9,684 nt of DNA from Bacillota bacterium (GCA_023392515.1 JAEVYX010000061.1:1-9684), one strand, 5' to 3'. Counted from the stretch's first letter, positions 1 to 7,219 are shown. Notes: generated by a model from the letters alone, not told the origin. Translations and numbers: made by a program.

Positions 1-1245
1 ACCCACAAGCTGGGAGCAGGTAGCCAATGCCATGTTAACCAAAAAGCTCAACAGCATTTTGGGTACGGTCCGTACATCCAGGGCAACCCGGTTATCCATC
101 CAATCGGCCACATAGAACAGAAGAAAAAAACTATAGCTGAATAATGCAATCGATATAGCCGTGGAAACCCAGCCGCCGTCAGCCAATTGTGCCGTCGTCT
201 GGGCAACGGCATCCATGGCCTCATCGGTCTTTATCATGGAGTTTACCCATTTTAGAAGCCAGCCCGCAACCATCTGCCCAACCACAATCAGGCTGGAAGC
301 CAGGCTGTACATATAAGTAAAAAGGGATACGCCCTCTTTGACGGTCATCTGCTTTTTCCACACAGCCTGAAACAGCCGTTTTGTATTACGCAGCGTTACA
401 AACCAATGCCCCTGCGCCCAGCGGGTGCGCTGGCGGTAGCTGGCCTTCAGGCGGGTGGGCTTTTCATCATACACCCGCACATTATGGTTCCACAAAATGC
501 GCTTGCCCTCAAGGGTGGCTTCCACCTGGATTTCAAAATCCTCCGTAAGGGACAGCGCGGTCCAGCCGCCGCGACCGTACAGGTATTTGGTGTCTACCGC
601 AAAGCCCGTGCCGCCGATGGTGCAGTTAAGCCCCAGGCGGGATTTGGCCAATTGAAAGAAACGGTTTGTAATGGTATAGCTGGTGTAGTAAAACCAGGCC
701 ACCAGGCCCTTTTTGTTTTTTGAACCCAGATAGCACTGGATAAATTCCGGCCTGTTTTCGCTGATATACTGGCTGCCGACTTCCAGAAACATGTTGGGAT
801 CAATGAGGTTATCCGCATCAAAAATCATCAGCATGTCGTACCGGTCCTGATAGCCGGTGAGCAGGTTCAGCGCCTTTTGCAGGGCCAGAGGCTTTCCGGT
901 GGGATCATCCGCCCGTTCCTTATGCAGTTCCAGTACGTTGGCACCCATCTGGCGGGCCACATCCGCCGTGCGGTCGCTGCAGTTATCGGCAATGATAAAA
1001 AAATCATATAATTCCTTGGGGTATTCCATATGCTGCAGGTTTTCCACAATGTCGGCCACCACGGCCTCTTCATTGTGGGCAGGAACAAGCACCAGAAAGC
1101 GGCATTGGGGTTCATGGTCTTCATACAGCTTTCGCCGCCGCCCAAAGCCAAAAGCACTCAGCCCCAGCTGGTAGACCATTAAAATCATAACAAAGATACC
1201 AGACAGGGCTATCAATCCCTGGAGGATCACCCGAAATGTTACCAC
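1..1245 (-). CDS. Membrane-anchored family 2 glycosyltransferase, C-terminus cut by window edge
   Basis: The frame is open from GTG at 1245 to the left edge, giving 415 codons; the C-terminus is missing. Seen: an N-terminal hydrophobic helix (residues about 5-30); a GT-A domain with PAHNEE (55-60), IADNCSD (85-91), the metal-binding DAD (143-145), TED with the likely catalytic base (234-236) and QRTRW (272-276); then hydrophobic segments at about 306-331 and 360-380, and another starting near 395. This order is that of processive inverting GT2 enzymes (cellulose, hyaluronan and poly-GlcNAc synthase-like), which polymerise a sugar from a nucleotide sugar at the cytoplasmic membrane. The product cannot be told from sequence; an exo- or capsular polysaccharide or a glycolipid is the inference. 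The GTG start is supported by GGGAGG (1253-1258) seven bases upstream. The gene has its own promoter and leader hairpin, so it is probably transcribed separately from the genes upstream. Confidence 0.9.
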   Translation of the reverse strand, partial: MVTFRVILQGLIALSGIFVMILMVYQLGLSAFGFGRRRKLYEDHEPQCRFLVLVPAHNEEAVVADIVENLQHMEYPKELYDFFIIADNCSDRTADVARQMGANVLELHKERADDPTGKPLALQKALNLLTGYQDRYDMLMIFDADNLIDPNMFLEVGSQYISENRPEFIQCYLGSKNKKGLVAWFYYTSYTITNRFFQLAKSRLGLNCTIGGTGFAVDTKYLYGRGGWTALSLTEDFEIQVEATLEGKRILWNHNVRVYDEKPTRLKASYRQRTRWAQGHWFVTLRNTKRLFQAVWKKQMTVKEGVSLFTYMYSLASSLIVVGQMVAGWLLKWVNSMIKTDEAMDAVAQTTAQLADGGWVSTAISIALFSYSFFLLFYVADWMDNRVALDVRTVPKMLLSFLVNMALATCSQLVG

Positions 1246-1263
1246 GATTTAACCTCCCGCAGC

Positions 1264-1289
1264 CTATGGCAATTCATCTTCTGCCATAG
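1264..1289 (-). promoter_or_regulatory. Perfect inverted repeat in the glycosyltransferase leader
   Basis: CTATGGCA (1264-1271) and TGCCATAG (1282-1289) form a perfect 8-bp stem around a 10-base loop. It lies downstream of the predicted transcription start and ends five bases before the Shine-Dalgarno sequence. There is no T-run after it in the direction of transcription, so it is not an intrinsic terminator. It could be an operator, a 5'-UTR stabilising stem or a site for translational control. Confidence 0.45.
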
Positions 1290-1325
1290 CGCACCCATAC
1301 CATAAACATTTTGGCAACAGCATGC

Positions 1326-1354
1326 ATTAAACAACATCCGGTCCTATTTGTCAA
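1326..1354 (-). promoter_or_regulatory. Sigma-A type promoter of the glycosyltransferase gene
   Basis: On the minus strand a perfect -35 TTGACA (1349-1354) is followed after 17 bases by TTTAAT (1326-1331), one mismatch from the -10 consensus. The predicted start point is near 1319, giving a leader of about 75 bases before the GTG. It sits in the 122-bp gap after the kinase gene, so the glycosyltransferase need not depend on upstream transcription. Confidence 0.75.
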
Positions 1355-1367
1355 GCGTCATACCTAA

Positions 1368-3023
1368 TTATGGATGGCTGTCATAAAAGGTACAGCCGCC
1401 GATAAATTCCCGCAGGATGGAAAGGGGCGGAATTTCCTCTTCCGCGTCCTCCGGCGGGGGCAGAAAGTAATGAAGCGTCTTTAAAAGCCGCCTGGAAAGC
1501 AGGTAGTTGGGGTTTTCCGGCGCTACGGTCTTGAGGGGCTCGTAGGCCAATGCTTTGAGGACGGGCAGCTCGTAGTGCAAAATGGTATTGAACATCCTGT
1601 CCGCCAACTCCTGATAGGGGAAAATCCACTTGTCCTCTCCCCTGCGCACGCTGTCCCACATGCTCATGGTCGCATCGGGGCTGGTGCCGCGGAATTGCTT
1701 GTCCCGGACGATACGGCGGAGCAGCCTTACATCGGTGGTGCGGATGCGGTTGTGATCGTCCAGGTTAATACAGGTAAGGGCGCTTACATAAATCCGGTAG
1801 ATCATATTCTGGGGCAGATCCCCGCTGATCAAGGGGTTCATGCCATGAATACCCTCAATCAGGATGGGCTGTCCCTCCATCACGCGCAAAGGCACGGTTT
1901 TTTCAAGGCGTTTTCCGGTTTTGAAGCTGAACCTGGGCATTTGGGTTTCCTCGCCGGAGAGCAGCCTTTCCAGGCAATCGTAAAGCAAGGGAATGTCGAT
2001 GGTATGTATGGATTCCAAGTCGACGGTGCCGTCCGGCTCCCGGGGAATGTCCTCCCTGTTTAAATAAAAGTCGTCCAGGGAAATCAAGGCGGGGGTATAG
2101 CCCAAAACCTGCAAATGGATTTGCAGCCGGTGGGAAAAGGTGGTCTTCCCGCTGGAGGAGGGGCCGGAAATCAATATAACCCTGGCATGGCGCTGGCTGA
2201 TTTCATCGGCAATGGCGGCGATGGACCGGTCGTGGAGCGCCTCGTTCACCCGGATGAATTCCCTGAATTTTTCGGCCCTTATCATGGCGTTGATATCTGC
2301 GGCGTTGGTGGCCTGCAATATTTCGCACCAGCGCTGGGACTGGGCATAGATGGAAAGATGCTTGGGCCGTTCCACATAAGGGGCGGGCACATCAGGTGCA
2401 TCCGGCCCCGGCATTTGCATCACCAGTCCCGGAAAATGCTGACGCAGGGAAAAGGCCTTTACATAACCTGTGGAGGGCAGCATGGCGCCGTAAAAATACT
2501 CCCACATGCCGCCGCATTCGTATACGGAAAACTCGCTTGAGGGACGAAAGGCAAGCAGCTGAACCTTGTCCTCCTGCCCCTCGCGGGAGAAATAATCGAT
2601 GGCCTTTTCCCTTGTCCATGTTTCTTTTGAAAAGACCATATCGGCGGCCACAATGGTGCGCATTTCCTGCTCCAGGCAGGCCACCTGAATACGGGTCAGC
2701 GCCTGGTTTGATATTTTTAAAAACAACCCATACCCAATGCTGTTCGCCACGCGGATCCGCATCCCCGGAAACAGCCGCCGTGCTGCCAGGAGCAGCACAA
2801 AACGCAAGGAACGCTCATAGATGCGCCGTCCCTCTTCCTCCCGGAAGGTGAGGGGAACAATCTCCATATCCTCCTCAAGGGGCTCGTTCAATTCCAGCAC
2901 AACACCGCCACGCATGACGGCCAAAACACCCTTTGCCCGCTCCCCCATCATTTGGGCCAGCACGTCCTTGACCAGGGTGCCTTCCGGAAATTCGGCATTG
3001 CTCCCTTCCAGGGTGATCCTCAC
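1368..3023 (-). CDS. TGS-domain uridine kinase-like nucleoside kinase (551 aa)
   Basis: Seen: residues about 1-60 resemble a TGS domain; about 65-205 resemble the second additional domain of threonyl-tRNA synthetase, though the usual zinc-binding HxxxH is absent (RSLRFVLLLAARRLFP at 71-86); about 280-520 are a P-loop kinase of the uridine kinase/phosphoribulokinase group. That kinase has Walker A GPSSSGKTT (287-295), SLDDFY (315-320), IEGIHGMNP (389-397) and RLLRRIVRD (433-441). Uridine kinase phosphorylates uridine or cytidine with ATP or GTP in pyrimidine salvage. The TGS-fused version is a separate subfamily (about 550 residues, against about 210 for Udk), so the substrate is uncertain and could be another nucleoside. 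The start is GTG, eight bases after AAGGAG. The gene lies 68 bp after the exonuclease on the same strand, so co-transcription is plausible. Confidence 0.9.
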   Translation of the reverse strand: MRITLEGSNAEFPEGTLVKDVLAQMMGERAKGVLAVMRGGVVLELNEPLEEDMEIVPLTFREEEGRRIYERSLRFVLLLAARRLFPGMRIRVANSIGYGLFLKISNQALTRIQVACLEQEMRTIVAADMVFSKETWTREKAIDYFSREGQEDKVQLLAFRPSSEFSVYECGGMWEYFYGAMLPSTGYVKAFSLRQHFPGLVMQMPGPDAPDVPAPYVERPKHLSIYAQSQRWCEILQATNAADINAMIRAEKFREFIRVNEALHDRSIAAIADEISQRHARVILISGPSSSGKTTFSHRLQIHLQVLGYTPALISLDDFYLNREDIPREPDGTVDLESIHTIDIPLLYDCLERLLSGEETQMPRFSFKTGKRLEKTVPLRVMEGQPILIEGIHGMNPLISGDLPQNMIYRIYVSALTCINLDDHNRIRTTDVRLLRRIVRDKQFRGTSPDATMSMWDSVRRGEDKWIFPYQELADRMFNTILHYELPVLKALAYEPLKTVAPENPNYLLSRRLLKTLHYFLPPPEDAEEEIPPLSILREFIGGCTFYDSHP

Positions 3024-3046
3024 AGCGCTATCTCCTTTTTATTATT

Positions 3047-3063
3047 GTTCTTTGGAAAAGAAC
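3047..3063. repeat. Small perfect hairpin between exonuclease and kinase genes
   Basis: GTTCTTT (3047-3053) and AAAGAAC (3057-3063) pair perfectly across a three-base loop. In the direction of transcription (minus) the stem is followed by an A-rich stretch and the kinase ribosome binding site, not a T-run, so it is a poor terminator. It may act as an mRNA processing or stability element, or mean nothing. Confidence 0.35.
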
Positions 3064-3091
3064 GGTTGAAAGGTTGAATTTCTTCCCATTT

Positions 3092-4072
3092 TCAGTCGTC
3101 AAAAGGCATAAAGGACCGGATTGCTTTGGCAAGCGCCTGGTCGGGGTCCTCCGATGACGCGTTTTGAGTGGCCTGCCATTGCTTGGTATGTACATAGGCC
3201 ACATTCACAGCGCTGGCAAGGCTGACCGATGCGGTCATGCTCTTTTGCCCGTCCTCCATCAGGGTAAACTGAAGGCGCACAAACAGCGGTCCATGATCCC
3301 GGCATGTGGCCAAGGCCACATACCTGTCCCCCGCCTGGGGTGCAAAGGGGGCATCCAAAGCGGCACGCCTGCCGCACAGCGGGCATTTGGCCCCTGCCTC
3401 GGCCTCCGTCAAAAGGGCCTGAGCCACAGAGGGCACAAATACAGCCGGAGCACGCATACGGCGCTTGCGCTCCACATGCATAAGCTTTCTAGGCTGCTGG
3501 GGGTAATTCACCACTGCCTTGGGATCGGGGAGCCGGCTGAATACCAGGGCGGTATAATAGGCATCATTCAGCGCGTTATGAAAGTTCCGGTCCTCCTGGG
3601 GGTCAATCTGCATGAGCTCCATGGCAGCCTTGAGGCCTTTGCGGTTTTTTCCCAGATGAAAGGTATCCCCAAAAAGCCGCTGGATGTCGCATAGCGGCGG
3701 CAGCTTTACCGAGCACTGATGAAAGTCCAGGTTCTGCTGCAGCACCGACACATCGTCGCAGCCCCAGGTGCAAAGGGCATACTCCTGGCCGCACCAATCG
3801 GAGAATGTCTCCATTACCTCCGGAAAGGCAGGCGCGTTCTCCAATTCCTCGGGATCCAGCTGCGTCATCCGCTTGATTCTGGGATGAAGCTTAATATACT
3901 GGGTGGGCCGGATCGGCAGCGAAATTGAATCGACAATGCGCAATTCCGGGTCCAGCTTCACGGCGCCGATTTGAATCATTTCGAAAATCAGTTGGTCCCC
4001 TACCGCCTTAAACACATGGCTATCATAAGACATCGGCTGGTTCCATTCCAGGTCGAGTACGATATAATCCAT
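3092..4072 (-). CDS. DEDDh 3'-5' exonuclease (KapD/ERI-1 type) with Cys/His C-terminal extension
   Basis: Seen: residues 1-185 are a DnaQ-fold exonuclease of the DEDDh type, with DLE (7-9), WGCDD (103-107; D107 is the probable third acid) and HNALND (165-170, His and last Asp). The opening MDYIVLDLEWNQ is typical of the KapD/ERI-1-like group, which removes nucleotides from RNA or DNA 3' ends using two metal ions. KapD of Bacillus is about 205 residues; here some 120 more follow, including CPLC (230-233) and CRDH (257-260), which could bind zinc. I do not recognise that domain. ATG at 4072 is preferred because it matches the family N-terminus, with AAGGTG 11 bases upstream. An in-frame GTG at 4084 would add four residues but has almost no spacing. 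The gap from the flavoprotein stop is 32 bp, so they are likely co-transcribed. Confidence 0.87.
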   Translation of the reverse strand: MDYIVLDLEWNQPMSYDSHVFKAVGDQLIFEMIQIGAVKLDPELRIVDSISLPIRPTQYIKLHPRIKRMTQLDPEELENAPAFPEVMETFSDWCGQEYALCTWGCDDVSVLQQNLDFHQCSVKLPPLCDIQRLFGDTFHLGKNRKGLKAAMELMQIDPQEDRNFHNALNDAYYTALVFSRLPDPKAVVNYPQQPRKLMHVERKRRMRAPAVFVPSVAQALLTEAEAGAKCPLCGRRAALDAPFAPQAGDRYVALATCRDHGPLFVRLQFTLMEDGQKSMTASVSLASAVNVAYVHTKQWQATQNASSEDPDQALAKAIRSFMPFDD

Positions 4073-4104
4073 CTTATTCTGCACACCTTCAGGTGAATTT
4101 CCCT

Positions 4105-5346
4105 TTAATCTTCTGCGCTTTCAGCGGCGCACCGGCCTGCCAGCGCCCCGGTGGAAAAGGCGATCTGCAGGTTAAAGCCTCCAGTATGCGCATCCACATC
4201 CAAGACCTCTCCGGCAAAAAACAGCCCCGGCATAAGCTTGCTTTCCATGGTGGCGGGCGTAATCTCCTTGACCTGAACGCCGCCCCTTGTGACAATGGCC
4301 TCCTCAATGGGCCGTACGCCCGAGAGGGGGATGGGCAGTTCCTTGAGCAGGGAAACGAGCCGTTCCCGCTCCGCCCTGGTGATTTGATGAACCGGCTTAT
4401 CCCCCGGAATCCCGCACAGTTCGGGGAAAAGGGAGGCCAGTTTTCCGGGAAGCAGCCCCGGCAAAAGTGATAAAAACTGCTTGCGGCTGCCCGCTTCAAA
4501 ATCCCGGAGAAGCCTTGCTTCCAACTGTTCCTTGGTAAGGCCCGGCTTTAAATCCAATGTAACCAGCCATTCGCCGGCGGGATGATCCAGGATATGGCTG
4601 GACATTTCCAGTGCCAGCGGCCCCGATATGCCGAAATGGGTAAACAGCATTTCCCCCAGTTCGCTGTAGGCTGTTTTCCCCTCCCGCCTTGCGCTGAGCC
4701 GCACGTTTTTCAGCGACAGGCCCTGCAGTTGGGAAGGCCAGGACACCGCCGCCGTAAGGGGGACCAGGGATGCCTGGGGATGAACCAGCGTATGCCCGGC
4801 CTGGCAGGCCAGGTCATACCCATCGCCCGTGGAGCCGGTTACGGGATAGCTTTTCCCGCCTGTGGCGATAATGACCGACTGGGCCGCAAGCTTTTCACCC
4901 GTTTCCAGTATTACGCCGGACACATGGCCGTTTTCGGTAAGGAGCTTACGCACCCGGCTTGAAAGGCGCACCTGAACCCCGGCCTTTTGCAGCTCCCTTG
5001 TAAGGGCGCGGGTCACATCGCTGGCCTTGTTGCTTTGGGGAAAGACACGGTTCCCCCGTTCAACCTGCAGTGGGCAGCCAGCATCCTCCAGAAACGCCAT
5101 AAGGGATTCGGGGCCCAGCGCGTGGAACGCCCCAAACAAAAACCGGGGATTGCGCACCACCTGGGTAAGGAACTCCTCCCGGCCGCACTGGTTGGTAACA
5201 TTGCACCGGCCCTTGCCGGTGATGTACAGCTTTTTGCCCAGCTTTTCATTGCGTTCCAGAAGGGTTGTTTTCGCACCCGCCCGGGCCGCGAAAATTGCGG
5301 CCATCATGCCGGCTGGGCCGCCGCCTACTACGATGATATTATGCAT
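4105..5346 (-). CDS. BaiN/HI0933 family FAD-dependent oxidoreductase (413 aa)
   Basis: Seen: a Rossmann FAD site GGGPAG (8-13) with E31 ending the second strand; the family signature KLGKKLYITGKGRCNVTN (35-52); ATGGKSYPVTGSTGDGY (161-177); FTHFGISGP (235-243); VTRGGV (352-357); and a C-terminal FAD motif AGEVLDVDAHTGGFNLQ (378-394). The length is normal for the family. It is named after H. influenzae HI0933 and E. coli YhiN; the clostridial relative BaiN has been linked to bile-acid ring reduction. Membership does not prove that activity, and many non-bile organisms carry the family, so the substrate is unknown. It should be a soluble flavoprotein. Its ATG overlaps the regulator's stop by 8 bp (ATGCATAA) and lacks a clear Shine-Dalgarno, which suggests translational coupling and joint regulation. 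Confidence 0.92.
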   Translation of the reverse strand: MHNIIVVGGGPAGMMAAIFAARAGAKTTLLERNEKLGKKLYITGKGRCNVTNQCGREEFLTQVVRNPRFLFGAFHALGPESLMAFLEDAGCPLQVERGNRVFPQSNKASDVTRALTRELQKAGVQVRLSSRVRKLLTENGHVSGVILETGEKLAAQSVIIATGGKSYPVTGSTGDGYDLACQAGHTLVHPQASLVPLTAAVSWPSQLQGLSLKNVRLSARREGKTAYSELGEMLFTHFGISGPLALEMSSHILDHPAGEWLVTLDLKPGLTKEQLEARLLRDFEAGSRKQFLSLLPGLLPGKLASLFPELCGIPGDKPVHQITRAERERLVSLLKELPIPLSGVRPIEEAIVTRGGVQVKEITPATMESKLMPGLFFAGEVLDVDAHTGGFNLQIAFSTGALAGRCAAESAED

Positions 5347-6205
5347 TGTCTTTCATCAGGTAAACCTGGTTTACGTCCCAGATGCTTTCCAGCTTTTTAA
5401 AATGCTCGCTCAGCTCTTCGCGCCTGTGCAGGCCCAGAGATACGATGAGCGCGTTGATAACGGACAGCGGCGCGGCCAAGGAGTCCACAAAGGAGGCCAT
5501 ATCCGTTCTTGCCGCCAGGCACACATCGGCCACTTCCTTCAAAGGGGACATGGGTCCGTCGGTAATGCCCACCACCTGGGCGCCCCGGGACTGGGCAAAG
5601 CGCATGCTCTCCAGCGTTCTGGTGGAGTAACGGGGGAAACTGATGCCGATAAAAAGATCCCCTTCCTTTACGCGGACGATTTCCTCAAAGGCGTCGGTGG
5701 ACCCTGTGGACACCAAATGCACGTTGCCAAATATAAAGCGCAGATAATAGCCCAGAAACTGGGCAAGGGGCGCGGCGGAGCGCATGCCCATAACGTAAAT
5801 GTTCTGCGCCTTCAGGATGCGCTGCACCACCTCTTCAAAGGCGGACGCATCAATCTCCTCAATGGTGGAGCGAATGTTATGCATGTCTGCCTTGAGCACT
5901 GTGCGCAAAATCTCGCTGCGGTCAATTTCGGAGGACATTTCAAACCGCTGCACGGCGGTCAGCCGGTGGCGCACCAACTCCTGCAGGGAACGCTGCAACT
6001 GGGGATAGCCTTCATAGCCCAGCGCGGCGGCGAAACGAACCACGGTGGATTCGCTGACGCCCACATTCTCGCCCAGGCGGGAAGCCGTCATAAATACGGC
6101 CTTATCATAATGCTCAACTATGTATTCGGCAATCCGCCGATGCCCCTTTGAAAGCCGCTTGCCGCTTTGGTTCAGCCGGCGGATGATATCCTGCATATCC
6201 TGCAT
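5339..6205 (-). CDS. MurR/RpiR family transcriptional regulator with SIS domain
   Basis: Seen: an N-terminal RpiR-type helix-turn-helix (about 4-80) with recognition region TASRLGENVGVSESTVVRF (40-58), then a SIS phosphosugar-binding domain (about 120-260) with GMRSAAPLA (140-148), GISFPRYSTRT (187-197) and GITDG (213-217). The length of 288 residues is typical. Family members repress or activate sugar catabolic genes in response to sugar phosphates; the ligand here is unknown. The frame stays open upstream to 6484, but that part runs into surE on the same strand and matches nothing. The ATG at 6205 is fixed by GGGAGGG seven bases upstream and by a strong promoter just before it. It probably controls itself and the overlapping flavoprotein gene; control of galM or surE is possible but unproven. 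Confidence 0.92.
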   Translation of the reverse strand: MQDMQDIIRRLNQSGKRLSKGHRRIAEYIVEHYDKAVFMTASRLGENVGVSESTVVRFAAALGYEGYPQLQRSLQELVRHRLTAVQRFEMSSEIDRSEILRTVLKADMHNIRSTIEEIDASAFEEVVQRILKAQNIYVMGMRSAAPLAQFLGYYLRFIFGNVHLVSTGSTDAFEEIVRVKEGDLFIGISFPRYSTRTLESMRFAQSRGAQVVGITDGPMSPLKEVADVCLAARTDMASFVDSLAAPLSVINALIVSLGLHRREELSEHFKKLESIWDVNQVYLMKDNA

Positions 6206-6212
6206 GGGAAAG

Positions 6213-6219
6213 CCCTCCC
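6213..6219 (-). promoter_or_regulatory. Ribosome binding site deciding the RpiR-type regulator start
   Basis: GGGAGGG on the minus strand is seven bases before ATG 6205. This, with the promoter at 6254-6282, sets the start there and not at the longer open frame reaching 6484. Confidence 0.8.
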
Positions 6220-6253
6220 GCAATATGAAAATGGATTCGGACAAACTCTTTTC

Positions 6254-6282
6254 ATTATAATGGTAATGCAATATTTTTGCAA
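6254..6282 (-). promoter_or_regulatory. Sigma-A type promoter of the regulator-flavoprotein operon
   Basis: On the minus strand TTGCAA (6277-6282) and a perfect TATAAT (6254-6259) are separated by 17 bases. The start point should fall near 6247, giving a leader of about 42 bases. It lies wholly in the 88-bp gap after surE, so the regulator and the genes after it can be expressed independently of surE. Confidence 0.8.
6267..6281. promoter_or_regulatory. Inverted repeat over the -35 of the regulator promoter, possible operator
   Basis: TGCAA-N5-TTGCA is a perfect 5-bp inverted repeat overlapping the -35 hexamer and the upstream half of the spacer. A dimeric repressor bound here would block RNA polymerase, so autoregulation by the adjacent RpiR-type protein is a reasonable guess. 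The arms are short enough for chance. Confidence 0.35.
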
Positions 6283-6293
6283 GGCTGATTTGA

Positions 6294-7046
6294 TTAGGCT
6301 TGCAAAAAATCCTGATACTTTCGGCTCTGCTCCCCGGGATGCAGGAGAAAAGTGCAAGTGATATGTCCGTTTTGCAGGAAATAATCATCACTGTTGATTT
6401 CGGGCGGGTCCTGCCTGGCCTGTGCTGAAACCCAGAAATAGGTCCCGCCCCGGGGGCTTGTCCGCCGTTCATACTCGTCCACATACAGGCTACGGTTAAG
6501 CGGCGCCATCACCGCCGGTTTCCATTCCCCGCAGGGGATTCCCGGGGCATTAACGTTCAAAACGCTGAGCGGCGGCGCGGGGTAATGGATCAGCCGCTCC
6601 CCCAGGGTGAGGGCATATGCGGCCAGAGCCCGGCGCATGGCGTCGTCCGCCGGGCGGCCTACGGAGACGGCCATAGCCTTCAAGCCCTGCAAAGCCGCCT
6701 CCCGGGCCGCGCCCACGGTGCCTGAGCAATAGACGGCCGCACCCGCATTGAGCCCGTCATTGATGCCCGATATGACCAGGTCTACAGGCGCCTGCGCCAG
6801 AATGCCCAGGCCAAGGCGCACACAGTCTGCCGGGGTTCCGCCGACCGCATAGGCATTTTTGCCGGGATACCCCTCCTCCGGAATGACCTGAATGGGTGAA
6901 AACAGGGTCAGTGCCTGGCTTACGGCGCTCTGCTGCCGGCTGGGCGCGCAAACAGTGGCCCGATGGCCCCGGGCTACCGCTTCCTCTACAAGGGTGCGAA
7001 GCCCAACGCTGTCGATGCCGTCGTCATTGGCAAATAAAATATGCAT
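6294..7046 (-). CDS. surE: SurE 5'/3'-nucleotidase
   Basis: Seen: the opening ILFANDDGIDSVG (3-15) with the metal ligands D8 and D9; APSRQQSAVS (34-43) with the conserved S40; SGINDGLNAG (93-102) with N96; YCSGTVGAAREA (106-117); and the C-terminal SDDYFLQNGHIT (219-230), which corresponds to the family's dimer-region motif. At 250 residues it is the usual length. SurE is a metal-dependent cytosolic phosphatase that dephosphorylates nucleoside 5'- and 3'-monophosphates and, in some species, short polyphosphate. It was named for stationary-phase survival in E. coli. The pcm partner found in proteobacteria is absent here. ATG at 7046 has GGAGG five bases upstream. It is the first gene of the minus-strand run and divergent from the gene at 7220; the regulator after it has its own promoter. 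Confidence 0.95.
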   Translation of the reverse strand: MHILFANDDGIDSVGLRTLVEEAVARGHRATVCAPSRQQSAVSQALTLFSPIQVIPEEGYPGKNAYAVGGTPADCVRLGLGILAQAPVDLVISGINDGLNAGAAVYCSGTVGAAREAALQGLKAMAVSVGRPADDAMRRALAAYALTLGERLIHYPAPPLSVLNVNAPGIPCGEWKPAVMAPLNRSLYVDEYERRTSPRGGTYFWVSAQARQDPPEINSDDYFLQNGHITCTFLLHPGEQSRKYQDFLQA

Positions 7047-7073
7047 GAAATCCTCCGTCCGGTTGATGCATAC

Positions 7074-7103
7074 ATCATACTACATTTCAGGAAAGGCAGG
7101 CAA
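7074..7103 (-). promoter_or_regulatory. Probable surE promoter
   Basis: On the minus strand TTGCCT (7098-7103, four of six to consensus) is followed after 18 bases by TATGAT (7074-7079, five of six). The start point would be near 7067, leaving a leader of about 20 bases that contains the surE ribosome binding site. It is weaker than the other promoters called here. Confidence 0.5.
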
Positions 7104-7123
7104 GTTTTTCGGCAATTTCCAAG

Positions 7124-7148
7124 GCATGGCGAAACTTGTCCGCCATGC
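7124..7148. repeat. Inverted repeat in the divergent surE/7220 intergenic region
   Basis: GCATGGCG (7124-7131) and CGCCATGC (7141-7148) form a perfect 8-bp inverted repeat around nine bases. A second, smaller one (TGCGG-N5-CCGCA) follows near 7175-7190. The 173-bp space (7047-7219) holds no gene. I could not find a convincing promoter for the plus-strand gene in it, so this repeat may be an operator for either direction, or a stem in one of the leaders. Confidence 0.35.
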
Positions 7149-7204
7149 GCCCAAAGGAACGGCATGCGGTGCGGTTTCCCCGCATAGGATGAAAACAAGT
7201 ACCT

Positions 7205-7215
7205 AAGGGAGGTGG
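7205..7215 (+). promoter_or_regulatory. Very strong ribosome binding site for a TTG start
   Basis: AAGGGAGGTGG is nearly the full complement of the 16S rRNA 3' end and lies seven bases (from GGAGG) before TTG 7220. It is the main support for that non-ATG start. Confidence 0.8.
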
Positions 7216-7219
7216 CATA

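Noticed and set aside
1575..2540. Open frames of 162 and 141 codons on the plus strand inside the kinase gene
   Set aside because: They are opposite a well-supported kinase and lack a ribosome binding site and any known motif.
3024..3091. A separate promoter for the kinase gene
   Set aside because: The gap has AT-rich -10-like bases (AATAAT) but no acceptable -35 at a proper distance, so read-through from the upstream operon is simpler.
5027..6151. A 374-codon open frame on the plus strand opposite the flavoprotein and regulator genes
   Set aside because: It is antisense to two genes with clear family motifs, has no ribosome binding site, and its translation has no recognisable domain; it is a shadow of GC-rich coding sequence.
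6206..6484. Upstream extension of the regulator frame to 6484
   Set aside because: It overlaps the surE C-terminus on the same strand, matches no domain, and would span the promoter at 6254-6282; ATG 6205 has the proper ribosome binding site.
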